This document shows, piece after piece, positions 1-6,681 of a stretch of 7,559 nt of DNA. Source of the stretch: Acidimicrobiia bacterium (GTDB taxonomy: Bacteria; Actinomycetota; Acidimicrobiia; Spongiisociales; ZC4RG35); NCBI GenBank assembly GCA_003230435.1, contig QIDW01000271.1, positions 1 to 7,559 on the forward strand, given 5' to 3'. Each line of letters opens with the position of its first letter. Positions within the stretch are counted from its first letter, which is position 1. The position numbers were made by a program, and so were the translations under genes. The notes under the pieces are model-generated. The model was given only the letters and a program-made list of their open reading frames with translations, did not search any database and was not told where the DNA came from.

Positions 1-899
1 CCCAACCGTGTCGCCTGGGAGTACGCCCTCCTGGCGAGGTCGGCCCCGCTGATTCCCTTCGGGAAACCCAGGTAGTTCTCGATCAGGGTCGACTGGGCGG
101 CCTGGCCTCCGGGTGCCGAGGATTCGATGAGAATCGTCTTGAGACCCTCGGATGCCCCATAGACGGCAGCGGCAAGACCGGCGGGACCGGCTCCGACGAT
201 GGCGACGTCGTAGGTCGGCGAGCTGGCGTGGGTTTTCAGACCGATGCGCTCGGCGAGTTCGTTGGTGCTCGGGTTGGTCAGAGGGTCACCGTCGGCTAAG
301 AGAACGAGTGGAAGGTCGACGAGTTGGGCCCCTGCGGACTCCATGAGACCTTTGGCCTCGGGGTCCTTTTCCAACGATTGTGACCGATACGGGATCTGAT
401 TCATGGCAAGAAAGGCCTTGAGATCGAAGGCCGATTTTGACCACTCCTGACTGATGATCCGTATCCCGTCGAACGTTGGCCGGAACCCTGCCTGCCAGTC
501 GCTGAGAAGATCATCGAGAATCGGGTAGAGCTTCTGGTCGGGTGGGTCCCAGGGTTTCATGATGTAGTTATCGAGCCCGATATCGTTGATAGCGTCGATC
601 GCCACATCGGTGTCGGCGTAGGCCGTGAGCAGAGCCTTTTTGGCGGTCGGAAACAGCTCCAGTGATTCTCTGAGGACGTCGACTCCCGACACGATCGGCA
701 TGCGCTGATCCGAGAGAATGAGGGCCAGTGGATCGCCACGGAGTGCAAGCTCTTTGATCGTTTCGATGGCCTCCTGGCCACCCGTGGCGCCCAGGATGCG
801 GTAGTCGCCCGCAAAATGAGATCTCAAGTCTCGCTGTACGGCTGACAGGACCTCAGGCTCATCGTCGACAGCCAGGATGACGGGGCGTGTTTCGCTCAC
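1..899 (-). CDS. Fused response regulator / thioredoxin-reductase-like FAD oxidoreductase (partial, C-terminus beyond window)
   Basis: The first 299 residues are visible. Residues 1-125 are a receiver domain with the acidic pair D12/D13 (VDDEP), phosphoacceptor D64 (LSDQRMP), T92 and K115 (IMKPWD). Residues about 143-222 resemble the glutaredoxin-like linker found in this fusion family (FLAMNQIPYR, then LPLVLLADG). From about 229 a thioredoxin-reductase-like FAD domain begins with the dinucleotide-binding motif GAGPAG (236-241) and an APGGQA segment (262-267). The redox CxxC region and NAD(P)H domain would lie left of position 1, so it cannot be told whether the active-site cysteines are present. 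The start is GTG at 899-897; its GTGA overlaps the stop of the zinc finger gene by 4 nt, and no Shine-Dalgarno site is visible, so translational coupling is likely. By family it should be a cytosolic flavoprotein whose redox activity is tied to phosphorelay input; the partner kinase and substrate are unknown. Confidence 0.9.
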   Translation of the reverse strand, partial: MSETRPVILAVDDEPEVLSAVQRDLRSHFAGDYRILGATGGQEAIETIKELALRGDPLALILSDQRMPIVSGVDVLRESLELFPTAKKALLTAYADTDVAIDAINDIGLDNYIMKPWDPPDQKLYPILDDLLSDWQAGFRPTFDGIRIISQEWSKSAFDLKAFLAMNQIPYRSQSLEKDPEAKGLMESAGAQLVDLPLVLLADGDPLTNPSTNELAERIGLKTHASSPTYDVAIVGAGPAGLAAAVYGASEGLKTILIESSAPGGQAAQSTLIENYLGFPKGISGADLARRAYSQATRL

Positions 900-1162
900 A
901 TCACCAGCAAATCGTCAGCGAAGCAGTATCTCCAGGACTCGCCAGGCTCAATCGAGGTGACGAGGGGGTGGCCGTGCTGTTCCCAATGGCCCCTAGCGTG
1001 TTGGTTCTTGGAGTTGTCGCAACAGCCCACCATCCCACAACCCAGACAGGATCGAAGGTGGACCCAGGTGTCACCCATGGTTACACATTGCTCGCAAACG
1101 GTGGAACCTGGTTCGGCGGCGGTTGTCAGACTGTCGAGGTGGTCACATGTCTTGGTGCTCAT
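896..1162 (-). CDS. UBP-type (ubiquitin hydrolase-like) zinc finger protein, 88 aa
   Basis: This small soluble protein is essentially one zf-UBP domain. Candidate zinc ligands are C6 and H8 (CDH), C23 and C26 (CEQC), C39 and C42 (CLGC), C47/C48, and histidines H55, H59, H63 and H65. It also keeps W33 and a WRYCFADD segment (77-84) that aligns by eye with the YSYDEDD segment of eukaryotic USP5-type domains, a region that helps hold the ubiquitin C-terminus. The start ATG at 1162 has GGAGG at 1170-1166, only 3 nt upstream, which is short; no other start would keep the first ligands. Its last codons read ATGTGA, giving a GTGA overlap with the next gene, so the two are almost certainly co-expressed. 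Bacterial zf-UBP proteins of this kind are known next to FAD oxidoreductases, but their ligand is unclear. The domain call is firm; the function is unknown. Confidence 0.88.
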   Translation of the reverse strand: MSTKTCDHLDSLTTAAEPGSTVCEQCVTMGDTWVHLRSCLGCGMVGCCDNSKNQHARGHWEQHGHPLVTSIEPGESWRYCFADDLLVM

Positions 1163-1172
1163 CAGCCTCCTG

Positions 1173-1208
1173 AATAATACGAGTAGCCCGCAGTATGCGG
1201 GCTACTCG
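1173..1208 (-). terminator. Perfect 13-bp hairpin with TATTATT tail, likely terminator or attenuator
   Basis: The arms CGAGTAGCCCGCA (1180-1192) and TGCGGGCTACTCG (1196-1208) are exact inverse complements around a 3-nt loop. Read on the minus strand, the stem is followed by TATTATT. It lies 20 nt after the medium-subunit stop and about 2-10 nt before the GGAGG of the zinc finger gene. It therefore either ends the hydroxylase transcript or modulates read-through into the zinc finger/flavoprotein pair. The tail is only moderately U-rich, so leaky termination is plausible. Confidence 0.7.
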
Positions 1209-1228
1209 GTGTTACTTGATCGTTTCGT

Positions 1229-2086
1229 TCAGATGCTGGCGAGGGCCTGTTTTATCGCCCGACTCACATAGACCTTGGCGAGATGGCTCTTGTACTCCTC
1301 TGATCCGTACAGATCTTCGAGCACTGTCACACCCTCCAGAGCATGTTCTGTTGCGGCTGCCACTGCCGCGTCCGAACCGTCGGTGCCGACGAGGGCGTCA
1401 GCGACGCCGGACGCCAGGGTGGGTTTGGTGCCCACTCCAGTGAGAGCGACCCGGGCGGCTTCGATCGATCCGTTGGACTTCTTCACCCAGGCGGCCGCCC
1501 CGGCGACTGCGTAGTCAGAGTGACCACCTCTACGACCGAGCTTGTCGTAAGCAGAACCTTCGCCCGCTCCCGTCTTTGGCAGTCGGATGGAGGTGAGGAT
1601 TTCGTCCGCGTTCAATGCCGAAGTCAAGGAGTCGACGAAGAACTCAGACGCTGGGATCTCCCGCGTCCCTGACGCCGATTGCGCAACCATCACCGCTCCA
1701 CATGCCAACGCGCCTGCCGGCTGGTCGGCCGCTACGTCGGCGTGTGCCAATGCACCACACGTGGTTCCCCGGTTCCGTACCTGCACATCCCCGGTGAGAG
1801 ATGCCGCAGCCGCCAGGGCTGACGCGTTGGCGCCCACCGCATCACTAGAAGCGGTCTCGCCATGAGTCACCAGCGCACCGATTGAGATGTGGTCTCCGCC
1901 GTCTTCGATAGTGGCAAGACCCGGGATGCGGGCGATGTCGACTATCACGGCTGGGGAGAAGAGCCGCATCTTCATGAGAGGAATGAGACTCATCCCGCCG
2001 GCCATCACCTTGGAGTCGTCGCCGAGGGCGGCGAACGCCTCCTCCAGCGAGCCGGGGGCTACGTAGTCGAACTGTCTCGGATACAT
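1229..2086 (-). CDS. coxM: Molybdenum hydroxylase FAD-binding medium subunit (CoxM/CutM-like), 285 aa
   Basis: This is the FAD subunit that passes electrons from the molybdenum and iron-sulfur subunits to an acceptor. The N-terminal start MYPRQFDYVAP is typical of the family. The first FAD-binding loop is AGGMSL (29-34, continuing into PLMKMRL), and the second FAD loop is TTCGALAHAD (108-117). A CODH medium-subunit C-terminal domain follows from about residue 175. The length matches the usual 280-295 aa. The start chosen is ATG 2086-2084, 1 nt after the large-subunit stop, with AGGA a few bases upstream inside the end of that gene; a longer reading to 2218 would merely overlap the large subunit. 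The second FAD loop differs from the common TIGG form in having Thr-Cys-Gly. It is the third gene of an S-L-M operon, the order reported for form II enzymes. The symbol reflects family membership and not proof of CO oxidation. Confidence 0.92.
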   Translation of the reverse strand: MYPRQFDYVAPGSLEEAFAALGDDSKVMAGGMSLIPLMKMRLFSPAVIVDIARIPGLATIEDGGDHISIGALVTHGETASSDAVGANASALAAAASLTGDVQVRNRGTTCGALAHADVAADQPAGALACGAVMVAQSASGTREIPASEFFVDSLTSALNADEILTSIRLPKTGAGEGSAYDKLGRRGGHSDYAVAGAAAWVKKSNGSIEAARVALTGVGTKPTLASGVADALVGTDGSDAAVAAATEHALEGVTVLEDLYGSEEYKSHLAKVYVSRAIKQALASI

Positions 2087-2087
2087 A

Positions 2088-4457
2088 TCATTCCTGAATG
2101 GCGGCCCAGACCCGTTTCGGCCTGAGCGGCATGTCAATGTGTTTGACTCCCAGCGGATCAAGAGCGTCGACCACCGCATTGACGATGGTCTGGGCCGTGC
2201 CGATGGTTCCCGCCTCACCGATTCCCTTGGCTCCGATCGAGTTGATGTTCGTTGGTGTAACGGTGCTGTTCAGCTCGTAGAACGGCACATCACCAGCAGT
2301 CGGGATCGGATAGTCGAGCAACGACCCAGTAAGTAGGTTTCCGTCCTCGTCATAGACGACCTCTTCGAGCATGGCTTGGCCGATGCCGTGGGTGACGCCA
2401 CCGTGCACCTGTCCGGCGACGATCATTGGATTGATCTGGTTCCCACAGTCATCGACTGTGAAATAGCGGAGAATGTCGACGTTTCCGGTGTCGGGATCGA
2501 CTTCCACCATCGCCAAGTGCGATCCGAAAGGCCACGTGGCGTTGGGCGGGTCGAATATGACATGGGATTCGAGACCACCTTCGATCTCACTTTCACCAAG
2601 TCGATGGGGTAGGTAGGCGGCAGCAGCAATCTCGCCCCATTCGACGCTGCTTTCGGGTGATCCCGCGACCGATGCGCCTTCCGCGTCCAACTCGATGTCC
2701 TCTGCCGAGGCTTCGAGAAGATGGGCGGCGATGTCCTTGGCTTTCGCTGCGACTCGTTCGGCGGCGTCGTACGTAGCGCTCCCATCCACAGCAACCGATC
2801 GGCTCCCGAAGGTTCCGATACCCATTGGAGCCTCACCGGTGTCACCGTGAATTACTCTGATCTTCTCCACTGGAATCCCCAGCCTGTCAGATACGAGCTG
2901 TGCCCACGCCGTCTGATGCCCCTGGCCACTCGGGCCGGTGCCGGTAATCACCGTCACAGAGGCGTCGGGATTCACCCGCACCAGACCGGTACCATAAAAA
3001 CCGGCCGGCAATCCGTAGGTCGACCAGGAAAATCCAAGCTCGGAGAGCGCGGTGGGTGCGAAACCACACACCTCGCAGTAGCTGGAAATGCCGATCCCGA
3101 CGTAACGTCCCTCGGCGCGTGCGGCGTCGCGCTCGGCCTTGAGAGCCTCGTAGTTCGACACTTCAACCAGCTTGTCGAGATTTGTGCTGTAGTCACCGGT
3201 GTCCATGGCAAAGCCGATCGGTGACACCACTGCCTCGTCGAACTTCTCGATGAAGTTCTTCTTTCGAACTTCGACCGGGTCGACCCCGACCTCCCTAGAG
3301 AAGGCATCGATTGCCCGTTCCAGGTAATAGGCGGCCTCCGGTCGACCGGCACCTCGACAGGCATCGGTGGTCATCTTATTGGTGAAGACGCATGTCACCT
3401 TCCAATGAGTCGAGAACTTGTATTGCCCCGAACCCACAAAAAGACCGAGGAAGGGGATAGCCACAGTGAGGTTCTGCTCGTACGCACCCATGTCAGCGAT
3501 CGCATCGAGCTCATATCCGAGAATCTCACCATCCTTTGTCCCTGTGATGGTCGCGGTGCCGACCCACCCCCGGCCATGGGTCGACGAGCCCGTAGATTCA
3601 CGCCGGGTCTCGGTCCACTTGACTGGCCGACCGAGGGCTTTCGCTGCGAATGCGACCAGAATCTCGTCGTTGTAGATGTTGAGCTTGACGCCGAACCCTC
3701 CACCGACTTCAGGCGCAATAACCTGGACATGGGTTGCATCGAGGCCAAACGTGGTCTTTACCGCTCCCATCAGAGCGTGTGGAATTTGTGAGCTGGAGTG
3801 GATAACGAATCGGCCGTAGCCTGCCTGCCACTCGGCAACAACCGAGCGTGGTTCGATTGCCACCGGCATCAGACGCTGATTAACAGCTTCGACGCTAACG
3901 CTGACGGTGTCGTCACGGGCCTTGGCGTCGGCGATCGTCTGCTTGGTGGCCGCGATACCTTCCTCGTCACCCCAAGGTCCCGCTTCCCAGGCCAGAAGGA
4001 CGTTCGACTCGAGGTCGTCGTGAACGAGCGAGGTGTCAGCGGCTGATTCCTTGAGGTCAATGACCGCCTTGAGTGGCTCGTAGTCGATGTCGATGAGATC
4101 GGCGGCGTCTTTGGCCTGATACGTACTCTCGGCAACGACCATGGCGACTGCCTCGCCGACATGTTTGACCTTGCCATGCGCCAACAATGGACGTCCCTTT
4201 GCCACCTTCACTTGGGCGAGCAAGTCGCCGAGATGTGCCACGTCCTCATGGGTGTAAACGGCGACAACTCCATCGGCTGCCCTTGCGGCGCTGGTGTCGA
4301 TCGAGTTGATTTTCGCGTGTGCAAACGGGCTTCGAGCAAACGCCACGTGAGTAGTCCCTACCGGCGAAACATCGTCTACGAACTGGCCCAACCCTTGGAT
4401 GAGGGCGGGGTCCTCTCTGCGTCTTACCGAACCACCTAACGCACTAGTGGTCGCCAT
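2088..4457 (-). CDS. coxL: Molybdenum hydroxylase molybdopterin-binding large subunit (form II CoxL-like / xanthine dehydrogenase family), 789 aa
   Basis: This is the catalytic subunit carrying the molybdopterin cofactor. The N-terminal domain opens with SVRRREDPALIQGLGQF (from residue 10). Cofactor-binding motifs are GGGFGVK (252-258), the substrate loop ACRGAGR (366-372), GPSGQGHQT (508-516) and TFGSRS (549-554). The KGIGEAGT motif (744-751) supplies E748, which matches the catalytic glutamate of the family. The length is normal (760-810). The loop is of form II type: it has no Cys at the position corresponding to the CO-dehydrogenase active-site cysteine of AYxCSFR, and the usual form II Tyr is Cys367 here. 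The substrate could be an aldehyde, purine, aromatic or other compound; CO is not supported. The ATG at 4457 overlaps the TAA of the small subunit (TAATG) and has a strong AAGGAGG about 7 nt upstream. No maturation gene (coxD, E, F or G type) is in the window. Confidence 0.95.
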   Translation of the reverse strand: MATTSALGGSVRRREDPALIQGLGQFVDDVSPVGTTHVAFARSPFAHAKINSIDTSAARAADGVVAVYTHEDVAHLGDLLAQVKVAKGRPLLAHGKVKHVGEAVAMVVAESTYQAKDAADLIDIDYEPLKAVIDLKESAADTSLVHDDLESNVLLAWEAGPWGDEEGIAATKQTIADAKARDDTVSVSVEAVNQRLMPVAIEPRSVVAEWQAGYGRFVIHSSSQIPHALMGAVKTTFGLDATHVQVIAPEVGGGFGVKLNIYNDEILVAFAAKALGRPVKWTETRRESTGSSTHGRGWVGTATITGTKDGEILGYELDAIADMGAYEQNLTVAIPFLGLFVGSGQYKFSTHWKVTCVFTNKMTTDACRGAGRPEAAYYLERAIDAFSREVGVDPVEVRKKNFIEKFDEAVVSPIGFAMDTGDYSTNLDKLVEVSNYEALKAERDAARAEGRYVGIGISSYCEVCGFAPTALSELGFSWSTYGLPAGFYGTGLVRVNPDASVTVITGTGPSGQGHQTAWAQLVSDRLGIPVEKIRVIHGDTGEAPMGIGTFGSRSVAVDGSATYDAAERVAAKAKDIAAHLLEASAEDIELDAEGASVAGSPESSVEWGEIAAAAYLPHRLGESEIEGGLESHVIFDPPNATWPFGSHLAMVEVDPDTGNVDILRYFTVDDCGNQINPMIVAGQVHGGVTHGIGQAMLEEVVYDEDGNLLTGSLLDYPIPTAGDVPFYELNSTVTPTNINSIGAKGIGEAGTIGTAQTIVNAVVDALDPLGVKHIDMPLRPKRVWAAIQE

Positions 4458-4946
4458 TATTCGCCTCCTTCCCAGTCCGGCGGGGCTGGTTCTTCGCCAC
4501 GCATCTTTGCGCCCGCGTACTCAACCGCACGCACGATGTTGTGATACCCGGTGCATCGGCAGAGGTTGCCCTCGATGCCGTGCCGAATCTCCTCTTCAGA
4601 CGGATTGTTGTTTTGCTACGGACGTCATGATCATTCCCGGCGTGCAGTAGCCGCATTGCAGTCCGTGACGCTCCCAGAAGCCTTCCTGTACCGGGTGAAG
4701 GTCACCATTGCTGGCCATTCCTTCGATGGTGGTGACGTTGGCTCCATCGGCTTGGACGGTGAGCATCGTGCATGACTTCACCGCCTTGCCATTGACATGG
4801 ACCGTGCATGCGCCGCAATAGCCCGTCTCGCATCCGACGTGGGTGCCGGTTAGCCGTTGGTCTTCGCGCAGAAAATGAACAAGGAGAGTCCGGGGCTCTA
4901 CGTCGGCCGATACCTCCTTACCGTTGATTGTCATCGACACTTCCAT
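4457..4946 (-). pseudogene. coxS: Molybdenum hydroxylase [2Fe-2S] small subunit (CoxS-like), frameshifted
   Basis: This subunit would carry two [2Fe-2S] clusters. The first frame runs from ATG 4946 (AAGGA 7 nt upstream) for 116 codons to a TGA at 4598-4596. It contains the plant-ferredoxin-type cluster C39, C44, C47, C59 and the start of the second cluster, C98 and C101 (CGYCTPG). The rest of the family sequence continues in another frame from about 4612 to a TAA at 4459-4457: NNNPSEEEIR, then NLCRCTGY with the missing CxC ligands, ending DWEGGE. Joining the frames after A111 by skipping one base gives a 162-residue protein of normal length, and the whole span of 490 nt is 3n+1. The break is at the AAAA run 4614-4611. 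As written, the short product lacks two cluster ligands. It may be a true pseudogene or an indel error; strong conservation in both halves suggests the damage is recent or artefactual. Confidence 0.88.
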
Positions 4947-5122
4947 GGAGGAGTCCTTCCGTAGCGACTGAGTAAAACGGAACCTATCAAATCGGTGAGG
5001 GGTCATGTCGGGCGATGTCACCCTTTTGTCAGACTTCTGGCGATGGTCACGGGCCAGTGAGATAACTTGGTGTACGGAAGATCGAATCTCTTGAATCCGC
5101 TGCCCCAATTCGGCACGATCGG
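4947..5122. other. Divergent intergenic region between the hydroxylase operon and the coiled-coil gene
   Basis: This gap of 176 nt separates two genes transcribed away from each other, so it should hold the promoter of the hydroxylase operon and that of the coiled-coil gene. I looked for sigma-70-like boxes in both directions and found only weak matches, for example CTGACA on the minus strand at 5032-5027 without a good -10. No clear operator palindrome is visible. Confidence 0.4.
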
Positions 5123-5446
5123 ATGGTGGTCTCTGAAGCATCCCGGCACGCCCTCTATGCTGAGCTCGAACACTTGCTCGGAACCGAGCATGCCGACACC
5201 CTGATGACGAATCTTCCTATGGAGTCCACAGACCAGCTAGCCACCAAGACCGATGTCGGACGTCTCGAGGAGAAGTTCGACCGTCTCGAGGCCAAGTTCG
5301 ACGCCTTCGCCGCCGAGATCCGCGGAGAAATTCGGGAGATGCACAAACTAATGCATGATCAGTTCCGCAATTACACGATCACCATGGTCGGAGCCATGAC
5401 CGGTCTCACCGCTATCTTTGGGGTGATCGTCGGCGTTTTGGGCTAG
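5123..5446 (+). CDS. Small coiled-coil protein with C-terminal membrane anchor, 107 aa
   Basis: The N-terminal part (1-40: SEASRHALYAELEHLLG, then DTLMTNLP and QLATKTD) is like a group of small actinobacterial proteins that I recognise by pattern only. Residues about 43-80 form heptad-like, charged helices with a short internal repeat (RLEEKFD / RLEAKFD), predicted to be a coiled coil. Residues about 84-106 are one hydrophobic segment rich in Gly, Val and Ile that should be a membrane anchor, leaving the coiled coil in the cytosol. The layout recalls DUF1640/CCDC90-type proteins, but homology is not established. No good Shine-Dalgarno site precedes the ATG at 5123; GTG at 5126 is a possible alternative. 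The gene is divergent from the hydroxylase operon and does not share an obvious function with it. Confidence 0.78.
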   Translation: MVVSEASRHALYAELEHLLGTEHADTLMTNLPMESTDQLATKTDVGRLEEKFDRLEAKFDAFAAEIRGEIREMHKLMHDQFRNYTITMVGAMTGLTAIFGVIVGVLG

Positions 5447-5522
5447 GTAGCCCCGTACAACTCGGCTTTGCGGCTGGAGGTGGCGATAGGTCCGGGAGAC
5501 TCTTAACGTGCCTGACAAATCA

Positions 5523-5562
5523 GGGCCCGTAGCTCAATCCGGTCAGAGCAGCGGACTCATAA
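5523..5562 (+). pseudogene. Truncated tRNA (CAU anticodon, Met or Ile2): 5' half only
   Basis: The 40 nt match the 5' half of a tRNA in full order: acceptor strand GGGCCCG (5523-5529), T8 and A9, D-stem GCTC (5532-5535), a D-loop with GG, GAGC (5546-5549), anticodon stem GCGGA (5551-5555) and loop CTCATAA (5556-5562), with anticodon CAT. A complete tRNA would continue with TCCGC; here GACGC follows, giving only 3 of 5 pairs. No TpsiC arm (GGTTCGA-type) and no CGGGCCC acceptor strand occur downstream. The homology ends exactly at the end of the anticodon loop, a common crossover site for integrases. It cannot make a functional tRNA. Confidence 0.75.
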
Positions 5563-5748
5563 GACGCTAGGGGTGAAACACAGTGCGACGGGTCGTTTGC
5601 CCAGGTCACCGAACACCGAAATGCCAGTGTTATCCGCTGTGATAGTGCCCTGACAGACCCACCGAGATGACGGCTGTCCTTCTGGTTCGTGGAGGCTTCT
5701 CAGTCGTCCTTGGCTGGCGATCGGCTTGAGGCGAGACCCCTGAGCAGT

Positions 5749-5772
5749 TGGCACCCTGAATGGCACCCTGGC
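5749..5772 (+). repeat. Two-copy 12-bp tandem repeat
   Basis: TGGCACCCTGAA is followed directly by TGGCACCCTGGC; the first 10 bases of each unit are identical. It lies in the non-coding stretch beside the tRNA fragment and just before the first copy of the 16-bp repeat. Paired short repeats of this sort can be arm-type protein-binding sites, but nothing here proves that. Confidence 0.6.
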
Positions 5773-5777
5773 CCGTA

Positions 5778-5793
5778 CATAAGTGCCTGATTG
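5778..5793 (+). repeat. 16-bp dispersed repeat, copy 1 (CATAAGTGCCTGATTG)
   Basis: This is identical to positions 6698-6713. The flanks can form a 6-bp stem (CCGTAC with GTGCGG, one G-T pair) with the shared sequence in the loop. It lies in a non-coding stretch. Confidence 0.7.
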
Positions 5794-5909
5794 TGCGGCG
5801 TCCACACCTGAGACCGACTGGCCCCCGTCATGCCCGGTTCGCGGACCTAGGAGGCGCCGAGAAGTTGGCCGACTCCCTTGTCGGGTGACCACGAAGGGCA
5901 TGTTTTAGT

Positions 5910-6572
5910 TCAGGAGCTGGCCGAAGCCTTTCCCAACAGCAACACTCCCAGATAGATGATGACGAGAGTCAACACCCCCGAACTGATCGGGAACAACACA
6001 AATGTGGACACCTCGGTCGCCCCGGCGAAAGCATCCATGAACCCGGTAACGAGACCGACCAGTCCGGCGAGGACTGTTACCCAAGCCAGCCACGACGGAT
6101 ACTCATCCGAGGCTGCCAAGGCCAGCCCGTAAAGGAGCGCTGTCAGCCCGAAAAAGGTGATCACCCAGGCGTTGAACAGCCCACCGCTGATCACAGCGGC
6201 GCTGGCCAGGGCATCGACTCCAACGGCATCCACCGCTTGACCGAAGCTGGCGTTGATGGCAAACGCCGCCACACCGATCGTCGTGCCGATGACCGCAGCA
6301 CCCAAACCGAAATGGGCCCAAGCCGACGCCGGCGCATCCTTAACTGATTTAGTGACGGCGTAGAACCCGGCCAGGATGAGCAGCAAGGCCACCACGACAC
6401 CTATCTGGATTAGCTCCCAGGCGCTGCTGGTGGCCACGACATCCAATAGCGCCGTTGGATCTCCAAGGTCGTCGGCAGCGGGACGTGGAGCGAAAACATT
6501 CACCACAACCGCGAGGATGCCCCCAATGATCGCCGCCCACGCACCGACACGAAATACGGTTCTGTCCTCCAT
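5910..6572 (-). CDS. Unrecognised six-pass membrane protein, 220 aa
   Basis: I do not recognise a named family. Six hydrophobic segments can be seen at about residues 9-28, 52-72, 86-107, 133-153, 160-179 and 190-213, with short loops and no large soluble domain. A short segment after the first helix (FAPRPAADDLGDP, 27-39) is probably outside or in the first loop. No catalytic motif or conserved charged cluster inside the helices stands out. The start ATG at 6572 is preceded by GAGGAGG with about 7 nt spacing, a strong site, so the start is secure. The stop is TGA at 5912-5910. It lies 109 nt downstream of the other membrane protein gene and in the same direction; they could share a transcript, but the gap also leaves room for a promoter. 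It could be a transporter-like, sensor or stress membrane protein; the function is unknown. Confidence 0.85.
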   Translation of the reverse strand: MEDRTVFRVGAWAAIIGGILAVVVNVFAPRPAADDLGDPTALLDVVATSSAWELIQIGVVVALLLILAGFYAVTKSVKDAPASAWAHFGLGAAVIGTTIGVAAFAINASFGQAVDAVGVDALASAAVISGGLFNAWVITFFGLTALLYGLALAASDEYPSWLAWVTVLAGLVGLVTGFMDAFAGATEVSTFVLFPISSGVLTLVIIYLGVLLLGKASASS

Positions 6573-6681
6573 CGCAAACCTCCTCTGTGCAAGATGAAAC
6601 AGCCGTTGCTGGCGGACCCTCAGGCCCGCCCATACTCAACCCTACATCTCACAACCGTCCACTGCCCGCACGCCCCCGACT

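Larger units (their letters stand above)
5447..5909. other. Gene-poor stretch with tRNA fragment and repeats
   Basis: I find no convincing protein gene here. The stretch contains a small inverted repeat (CCTGA/TCAGG, 5511-5524), a truncated tRNA (5523-5562), a 12-bp tandem repeat (5749-5772) and one copy of a 16-bp repeat (5778-5793). A 114-codon minus-strand open frame (5557-5901) has no ribosome binding site and no recognisable family signature. The mix resembles the residue of an integrated element or a deletion junction. Confidence 0.55.

Noticed and set aside
2087..2218. N-terminal extension of the medium subunit to 2218
   Set aside because: The added residues overlap the large-subunit gene in another frame and resemble no family sequence; the conserved start MYPRQFDYVAP is at 2086.
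3841..3870. TpsiC-arm-like GTGGTTCGATT that might be the missing tRNA half
   Set aside because: It lies inside the well-conserved large-subunit coding sequence and lacks the acceptor strand; it is chance.
2088..4457. Genuine (form I) CO dehydrogenase
   Set aside because: The AYxCSFR loop with the catalytic Cys is absent, and the S-L-M order fits form II.
4947..5141. N-terminal extension of the small subunit to 5141
   Set aside because: The extra 65 residues are not family-like, and a good ribosome binding site precedes the ATG at 4946.
5556..5900. Group I intron interrupting a CAU tRNA
   Set aside because: Such introns are known in this tRNA type, but I found no 3' exon (TCCGC with a TpsiC arm and CGGGCCC) and none of the usual conserved intron core motifs downstream.
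5557..5901. 114-codon minus-strand open frame
   Set aside because: It has no ribosome binding site, ends inside the tRNA fragment, crosses the tandem and dispersed repeats, and its translation shows no family signature.
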